Shown here one piece after another: positions 1 to 9,000 of a DNA stretch of 64,000 bases. This DNA is from Verrucomicrobiota bacterium. GTDB lineage: Bacteria > Verrucomicrobiota > Verrucomicrobiia > CAIQCK01. Positions within the stretch are counted from its first letter, which is position 1. Every line of letters begins with the position of its first letter. The notes beneath the pieces were generated by a model that saw only the letters and a list, made by a program, of their open reading frames with translations, had not been told where the DNA came from and did no database searches. The translations under genes and the position numbers were made by a program. Location of the stretch: the NCBI GenBank assembly GCA_016235595.1, contig JACRJX010000030.1, forward strand, positions 1-64,000, read 5' to 3'.

Positions 1-1
1 C

Positions 2-3000
2 ATGGTGAAGCAATACAACGGCACCAACGGCACGTTCATCTGCAACGTAGCGACCAACGTGGACGCTGCTGACGATGGCAATCGAGGGCCGGTGGGTCTG
101 GCGTTCACCTCTCCGACGGCGTTGCCGCCGTTTCTGCAAGTCTCCACGAACGCGCCGACGGTCGGCAGCGTGATCAACGGACAGACGACCATCAGTTGGG
201 GCGTGACCAACTGGACGGGTAGTTCGTTGAAAAACACGGCATATTACAGTTGGACGCAAAATGGTACCAACTGCACAGCATGGGCGTCATCGACGAGCGG
301 GTCGGGCGGAAGCACGGCATCGGTGACGCTGACGGGATTGAATCCTTCGGCGACGTATCATTATTGGGTGCAGTCGGTGGCCTACAGCAATGGCCGATAC
401 ATCGCGTCGCGGAACGATGCCGGCGGCAATGGACATACGTTTGGCACGCCGACGTGGGTTGCAGTGAGCGACTTATGCTACAGCAACCTCAGCACGGAGA
501 GCGTGGACATTCATTGGAACGTGCAGAACGACAGCTCCCTCACCGCCACACATACGATCCTGTTCGAGGATGGGTTGGGAACATTTACGAACGTCTTCAC
601 CGATGCGGGTCCTGGTTCGACCAATGTAATCCTGTCGGTTTCCAACCTGATGGCAGGCGGTGAATACAGCTATCAGGTCATATCGTATGTGAACGACGCC
701 AATGGATATGGATCGACTGGCGTCGCCGGTTACTACGCATACACCAATGGCACGTTCAGCGTGCCGGCAGTGCCGCTGATTCAGATTACCTGTTTGCAAG
801 CGACGAATGTCCAAGCCGACAGTATGCTCATATCCTTCAAGTCGGTATGCAACAGCCCTTCCGTTGCTACCTACATCATGACAATTGTTGACACAAACAA
901 TGTGCCTGTTGCAGAGCCTTACTACTGGTGGTCCTCCGGCGCTGGAGAGTTTACTGTTGGGCCGCAATCTGTAACGGGTTTGCTTCCGACCAATACGTAT
1001 TACTGCATTGTGGATTCTACTCTTGTCGGTGCTGACGCTTATTATTCGTCTGCCATCACCAATGCCCACAGCGTGTTGGAGGTGACGACGCCGAATTGGT
1101 TGGACATCCCCTTGTCACCGACCGTGACATTCGATGAGAATGGTTTGTCCGCCATTTCTTGGAATGTGGTGGACTATTTCACCGGCGCAAGCGCATGGAT
1201 GACCAATTGGTTTTATATCTCTGCGCAGTCCTTCAACTGGACCGGACTCACCGGCGCTGTGTATTACCCCGAGGTGACACTATCCGGCTTGCAACCGGGG
1301 ACAGTGTATAACTATTGGGTGCGGGAGGATGGCAGCGACGGTGTAAACTTCTACAGCGTGACCAATAACGCCAACGGCACGAACTACAGCCTGCCCACGC
1401 TACCCACGCCTTTGCAGACGGCCAATACCGCAGCCACGACAGAGCGGTTCATCCGAAACTCGTGCTGGTGGGGGGATCCCACCTACATGTCATTCGTTAT
1501 TCCGCTTAGTCAGCAAAAAGGTGTGGGGTTGGATCCGATGACGAACGATGTAATCAACGGAGCAACGCCTTGGCTGGCCAATATCCCGAAGGATACGAAT
1601 TGGCATTACCAGATGGTCACGGCGACAAGCGCTGTCTATGGAATTGAATTTCAATATCCGATTGCAGCCTTTGGCAGTTCCGTGGGTGGAACGCCGTTGC
1701 ACGTCGGCCAGAGTTACAGCTTTGGCGCTTACTCTGGGTATCCTCCCGTGGCATACGCCAGCAACACCGTGGCGGATTTTAGGATCAAGGTGTTTGACAG
1801 GTCGTCAAGCAGCGTCGTGGGTTCTATTCCCATTTATGCTCCAAGAAAACCGACGGGGACGACGATTTGGTGTGACGATGAATGGCCGTCAGGGGCAGCC
1901 GTTGTGAGGACTGGAAACGAGACATGGGCATGGACCAATTCTCCAACACCAATTTCGGGTTATTGGGCGCATAAGTCAGAAATGGCTTCAGCACTCCACT
2001 ATCATGGCTTCACGAACGCTACGCAGGTTATTACTCCGGGCAATGGGGACAGTCTTTTTGCTTACGTGTATCTTGATCCCGCTAACCCGCCACAACAGAT
2101 CGAGCTTGTATGGACTGTTGGTGGATACTGCTGTTCAGCGTATTGGGGAGCGTCAGGGGCAAACAGTCTTTTTGGTCTTGGTTCTGATAGTCACCGCATA
2201 GGGTCATTGCCGTCTACGGGTCAGTGGGTGCGACTTGAGGTTCCGGTGTCAACACTGGGACTGGAGGGCGTGCGTCTGGATGGGATCCTCTATGCCTTGG
2301 ATAGTGGAGCAGCCACGTGGGATGCTGCCGGAATCGTCAGCACGACGGAGGAAGTCATTTGGTGGGGCGATGGATGGTGCCCAGTAAATGCCGGCCTTAT
2401 CGGGAATGCTGTGACTGCTGAATGGGTTAACAGTGATCCAACGCCGATTTCGGGCAGTTATGCGCTTCAGGTAACCGCGACTCAAGATCCCGCCGACCAT
2501 TACTTTGGAGTTCAAAACGCCACGCAAGTTATTACACCGGGTCATGGCGACAGTCTATTTGCTTACGTGTATCTCGATCCTGGTGACACGCCACAGGAAA
2601 TTGAACTTCTATGGCAATGTAGCCAAGGATGGGTGTCTGCTTATTGGGGAACGGACAGCGAACTCCTCCCTTATGTCAGTATTAGCAGTCATTATATGGG
2701 GCCATTGCCGTCTACGGGCCAGTGGGTGCGGCTTGAGGTTCCTGCGTCAACGTTGGAACTGGAGGGTGTGCCTCTGAGTGGATTGTGTTACGCCGTGGAT
2801 AGTGGAAAAGCAACCTGGAATGCCACCGGAATCAAGAAGAACTATTCAGAAACATGGGCGAGCTATGCCACGAACGGCTATCGGCAAGTGGTCAGTTCCC
2901 AGTATGGCCTGACGACTACTATTCAACTGGCGGAGGGGGCCAACGCTTATAACCAATGGGGAGTGAACAACGCCGGGCCGTGTTCTCCGTTTATCCTAAC

Positions 3001-6000
3001 CCATACGGCTTCAGAAACGGCTAAGAACTACTACTTCATCGTTGAAGCACGAGGAGAAATCCCTGCGTTTTGGGATGGCCCTAGCGTCGCCATTGCGAAT
3101 AACGATAATGCCCCCGCATGGAACTCTATGTATTCGCTCGAATTTGAGGACTTGCCGGCTTGGCGGTCTATCTATGTGGCGCAGCCGCAGTTTCAAGGAG
3201 AGCCGTTGCCGCAAGAATACGCAAACAAGTCACTGGACGAACTGATGAGTGGGTTGACGACCACCAACGTGGCGCTTTCAACCAGTGGCCTCGCCGGCAC
3301 GAACTCCTACATGACCCTCAATGCGAGTCCTGAGCTGCGGCAGCATCCGTTGTTGGACAAGCTGGTGTCCGATTTGAAAGCTGATCCGCTGGCGCTCGCG
3401 GCCTATGTTCAGAACGAGATCGAGCTGACGGACGCGATTGGATACAACATCGACGGCAGCGTGACCGAGGAATCCATCAACCCCTGCGGGGTCAATCGTG
3501 GCGCCCTCGGGGTGTTGTTGGAGAAGCAGGGATCGCCCATCGAGCAATGCGCCTTGCTGGTCTATCTGTTGCGAAAAGCGGGTTGTCCGGCGTCCTATGT
3601 TTTCCCGCAGACCAATACCCTCAAGATGCTGGATGTGCAGATGAGCAGGATGCTCCGGATGCAGATCAAGGGGGCGGTGGATCCCTACGGGAACCTTTAC
3701 ACCACCAATACGTTGCTCGCGGTCAATTATCCGTGGGTGACTGCCTATGTGAACGGCGGCTGGACCAACCTTTTCCCGTGGATCAAAGACACCGAAGTGG
3801 CGGAGGGACTTGATCTCAGCAGCTTGATACCGTCGGCGTCTGGCAGCGGGCGCGGATGGATACGCAGTTACCTGACCAACACCAACCTTGCGGCGGACGG
3901 TTTGGAGTATGATACGCCGGTGCAATTGCTGGTCGGCTCCATCACCAATTTCCTCTCGGCGAACGACTCGACGCATTCCATTGCGGACATCGGTGTTCGT
4001 GCGGTCAATCGGAGAAAGAACTACACATGTTGGGGGGATTTCCCACATCCGCTCGCGCTCTCAACCAACAACGCCAGGGTGCTGGAATCCTTGAGTCAGA
4101 CCAATTTAATCTTTGATACCGTGAGCGTGAAGATATTCAGCCAGGAGCACCCGGAAGTGTTTGTTCAAACGACGCCCATGTATATGGCGGAGGTCCATAA
4201 CCGGAAGTTGCTTGCGTGGCATACGAAGACGAACACATCCGACCATTGTCTCGCTCTCTATCTGGCGCCGTTCCACCCCACCAATACCAGCATCAATGCC
4301 TTTGGAACGAATTGGTGGAACGCGCAGGCAACGAACGTGACCCTGACTCCAGCGCACACCAATCTGCTGGTGAGGATCGAGTACAAGCGGCAGAGGAATC
4401 TCGACAATCGGAACCCCGGCGCGGGATTCCTGAATTTCGCTGAACGGCTTGAGGCAAGCCAGGATCGGCCGTTCAGCAAGGGGGATATGGCGGCTATTTG
4501 TTTCAACGTGGGACGTGTGACGCCGGAGATGACCCGCGTTCACGCCAGTGAATATTGGGCGTATCAAGCGCAAGCAGGTACGACGACGACAAACGTACAG
4601 GTATATCCCGGTTCGCTGCTCTACCTCATGGGCATGGAATACTATCGCAACTGTAGTGAGTCGCGCGCAGTGCTTCAGTCTTTATACAAGACGACTACGT
4701 TGTCTTCTTACGCCCACGGGTTGGCCAAGCTGGCTGCGAATAAACCGAATGGAAAACTTCCGACCGACGGAACCATCAACCTCGTGGCGGCGAATGTGGA
4801 CATGATGAACTATGAGGTGGCCGTCGCGGGATACGGCACGCTGCACGCCGACATCCCAGCTAATCTGCGTCTGGCGCAACAGGACTTTCAAGAGATGCTC
4901 ATGACGGACGGCTCCGCCCAGGAGCACCGGATCATTAATCAATTCTGGAACTACACCAACTCGATGGCGGCTATCTCCACGGTCAAACTACTGCAATTGG
5001 CGGAAGCTCGGAAGGCATCGCTTGGTGGTACCGGCATGATCGAGGTGACCAGCGCCAACCTGAACACGGTTGGCGGCTATATCTTCGACGGCAAACCACT
5101 GGCGGAGCACGCCCCCAGCATCTGGAGCGAGATCAGCAATAGCGTCGCAGCCACTGCAGCAAACTATCCGGATTCGTATTACAACGTTGCATTCGTCACG
5201 CCGGGGCCAGTGACGAACAAGAACTACAAGGGCTTGGGCGCGCTGATCTTCAACGCCAACAGCTGGTGGGCCTTGATTACGGAAAACCAGAACACGCTGG
5301 ACGGCGGTTACGCGGGCACCTATCTCCCCACGGATAGTTTTACGTCTATAAATACATGGCAGGTGATCTCCTCGGCGAGCAGCAGCTACTCTGCGTGGTA
5401 TTTGCCCTCCTCCACAGTGACGCAACCCTCAATCCTGGTGCCAGCGGTGATCACAGATACTTATGCAACGGCTTTGGCAACTTCGGTCAAGAATGGCGCT
5501 TCGGTCCTCGATCCGAGCTCCTCGGCCAGCCTGTTTCAAAGCTATTCCACTTGGAGCGCGGGTGCTTCCATTGATTGGAGTAACAAGAACACCCAACAAG
5601 CCGCCATTCTTCAGACGAAATCGAGTGGCGACTTGGATGGCGGGATAACGCGCTGGTGGGGCGATTTGACGCGAGTCGTGGCGGATCCCGTGAATCCTGT
5701 CACGGGAGAGTTTTACATTGATGCGACCGACCTGCACTTGAACGGTCCGATGCCGATCCAGGTACGACGGAACTATTCCAGCCAGAATCTCGCGGAGAAC
5801 GAATTTGGTTATGGATGGAAGCTCAATTACGAGCCTTACCTGTATGTCAACGGAAGCAATTCCGTCATTTACGCGGCCGAGATGGATGGGTCGGTGATCG
5901 CCTATGGGCGGCAGGGAACGAACTCGGTTTGGTTGCCCACAACGGATTTGAATCCGATGTTGAACAACGTGTCCCACGGCCAGACTTCCGGCCTGGCCAA

Positions 6001-9000
6001 CATGTTCAACGCCACATTGATACTCACGAACGGGATCTACTACTTGACGGGGCCGGACCATAGCCAGCGCACCTATGTCTCGATGTCATTCACCAACTCG
6101 TCTCTGATTGTCTCACGCCCCTATCTAACCGAGTGGAAGGACAATCGCGGCAACAAATACACCTTCAGTTATGGAACCACGCAAGGAACCCCGGAATATG
6201 GAAACCTCACCCGTGTTGATTCCAGCAACGGCAATTTCGTCGGTTTTGAATACGACTTCTCCGGGCACATCACAGGAGCCTTCACGCGGGATGGCAGGCG
6301 CCTCCAGTATGACTACGACCAGTATGGCGATTTGGTCAAGGTGACGCTGCCCACCGGCCATGCGTTCCAATATGAGTATAAGCATGAGCAGACCACCGTC
6401 AACGGCCAGGCCCAGTGGTATTCGACGCATCTGATAGTCCGCGAGACGAAACCCGAAGGGCGGTTGTTGGAGAATGACTACGACAGCCTGCGTCGCGTGA
6501 CCAGGCAGCGCTCGACCACGGGCACCAGCATGCTGCCGGTGCCGACGGCGTCCTTTGGTTACAGTGAGTCTTGCACCACTGGCGCGATCACCGGCTACAC
6601 GACGATCACGAATTGCTTCAACAAAGTCACTCGCTACGATTACACCAACAGCCTGATCACGCAGATCACAGATCCGTTGGGTCATACGATGACGCAGGAA
6701 TGGTTCTACACGAACGCTCCCTCCGTTGGCGGTTATCAGCGCAGCCTTAAGAGCCGCACCGACAAGCGCGGCCTCAGAACCGATTACGTGTATGACACGG
6801 CAGGCAATATCCTCAGCTCGACTCAGTTTGGCAACCTTACGGGTGATGGCTATGGATCTAATACGACATCCTACACATATGCTTCTTCAAATCGCCTCGA
6901 GACCGTCAGTGTCTCTGTCGGTGGCGTCACCCATCAAACCTTCAACACCTACACCGGCAGCCCTTATTACTTCCTGCCCATACAGGTGGAGAAGAAGGTT
7001 GGCGGCACGTCTGTTTCGACCACGACCTTGGTGTATGAATCGGTCACCGCTGGCACGCTGGCCAGCCACGGCTTGTTGAAGAGCGAGACCCGAACGGGAC
7101 TTGGCTGCAACGTGAGTTCGGTCAGCGAGTGGGAGAATAGTGTCAGCGGATTCCCCACTTCGCTGAAGCGCCGCTCGGGCACGGGAGGAGCCATCCTTTT
7201 GGAACAGAGCATGCGTTACGATCTGCGCGGCAATCTGGTCGAACTGACAGACAGCACGCATGGTCGAAAGCTCACCTATGATTACGACGCGGCGGGCAAC
7301 CGTACCGCACAGGAGGTTTGGGACACATCGTTGGGCCTGGTCTCCTGGCAGTATGACTACTATAACGGCAACGGCGAAGTGGAATGGTCGGAAGGACCGC
7401 GTTCCAGCCCCTCGGACTTCGTTTGGCGCGAGTATGACGGGGCAGGCCATGTAAAGGAGCAGATACGTTGGCGCAGCCAGGCCAAGTCTGACGGTTCCGG
7501 CGTCGAAGCGGGTTCGGGTGACAATCTGTATGCCATCACGAAGTATGAACATGACGACTTCGGCAACCAGACGAAGGCAACGGATGCGCGGGGCAACGGA
7601 GTCACGATGTACTACGACGACGTCGGTCAGATGACCTCCCGGACGTTCAGCGCCGGCGGCACCGAGCATTTCTACTATGAGCCAGGCGGGCTGGTGACCA
7701 ACCAGATAAACGCCATTGGCGCCCAGACCCTGAAGCAATACACGAGCCGGGGGCAGATCATGTGGCAGAGGAATCCCGATGGAACAGAACAATCCTGGCG
7801 GTATGACATGCTCGGCCGCGTGGTGTCGGAGACGCTGCCAAACGGGAAGGCGTGGGGGACGGTTTACAGCAATAACGATCGAACGGTGACCCGCACGTTC
7901 TCCGGGAGCAATCTCTCGGCGATCGAAACGAAGGTATTTGATGGTCGGGGCAATCTCATCCAGTGGACGGATGTGGTCGGCGCAGTCTTCAACCGAACCT
8001 ATGACGGCTTGGATCGCGTGACGAATGAGACGGGTCCGGAGCAGTCGAACCAACAAACAGCCGTCTACACTTACAATTATAATAATGACGGCAGGAAGAC
8101 GTCGGTCCTGAAGGGCGGCCTGACAACAATCACCACTGTGGACGCGCTGGATCGTCCAGTGTCTGTGGTGACGTCGGGCGCCCAAAACGGCACCAGTTCC
8201 ACCACCTATTCCTATTCGGCCGACCATCACTCCGTCACGGCCGCCGTGGGCACGGGCGGCAGCGGGATTTCCACGACGACGTGGACGGACACGCTGGGCA
8301 AGACGGTGTTGGTGAAAGCCGCCGGCAACTACTCCCTCAACGTATACGACCAAGTGGGGAATCTCACCGCGACGCAGGACGAGGCGGGCAAACGGACCCG
8401 CTTCACCTATGACGGACTCAATCGCGTCAGCGGCAAGATTCTGCCAGACGGCAAGCTCGTGGCATTTACCTACGATCTTGCGGGCAACATGCTCTCCCGC
8501 CAGATGCCGGGGTTGACGTGGCAGGCGACCTATGACTATGGGCATGGGGGCCGCATCACGCACGAGGCGGTCAACGGATCACAACGGAGCTTCAGTTACC
8601 TCTATGATGATGTTGGCCGGATCAGTTCCGTGACTGAGGGAGGAATCACGCATTTGTATGGTTATGACGACCTGTCGCGTGTGTCATCCATCAACTCGGG
8701 CGGCTTGGCTCGGGGCTTCACCTATGATGCACGCGGGTTGCTGACATCCGTGACCGGCTCCGGCACTACCGTGAGCCGGACCTACGACGGCTACGGTCAG
8801 CTCGTGACGGAGTCGGTTTCGACCAACAACAATGTATCCCTCTTCTACACGCTGAGCCAGACGTGGGATTCCGGCGGCCGGCGAACCCGGGTGCAGGACT
8901 CTGCTTCGGGACTCGATTGCTTGTTCGACTATGACGGCGCCGGGCGGCTCAAGTCAGTGGCGCAGGCGGAAATTACCAGCGCCTACACTTACGACGATGC

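Noticed and set aside
6887-8563. Long minus-strand open frame of 558 codons opposite the RHS repeats
   Set aside because: It is antisense to an intact repeat protein, has no recognisable domain, and arises from codon bias in the RHS gene.
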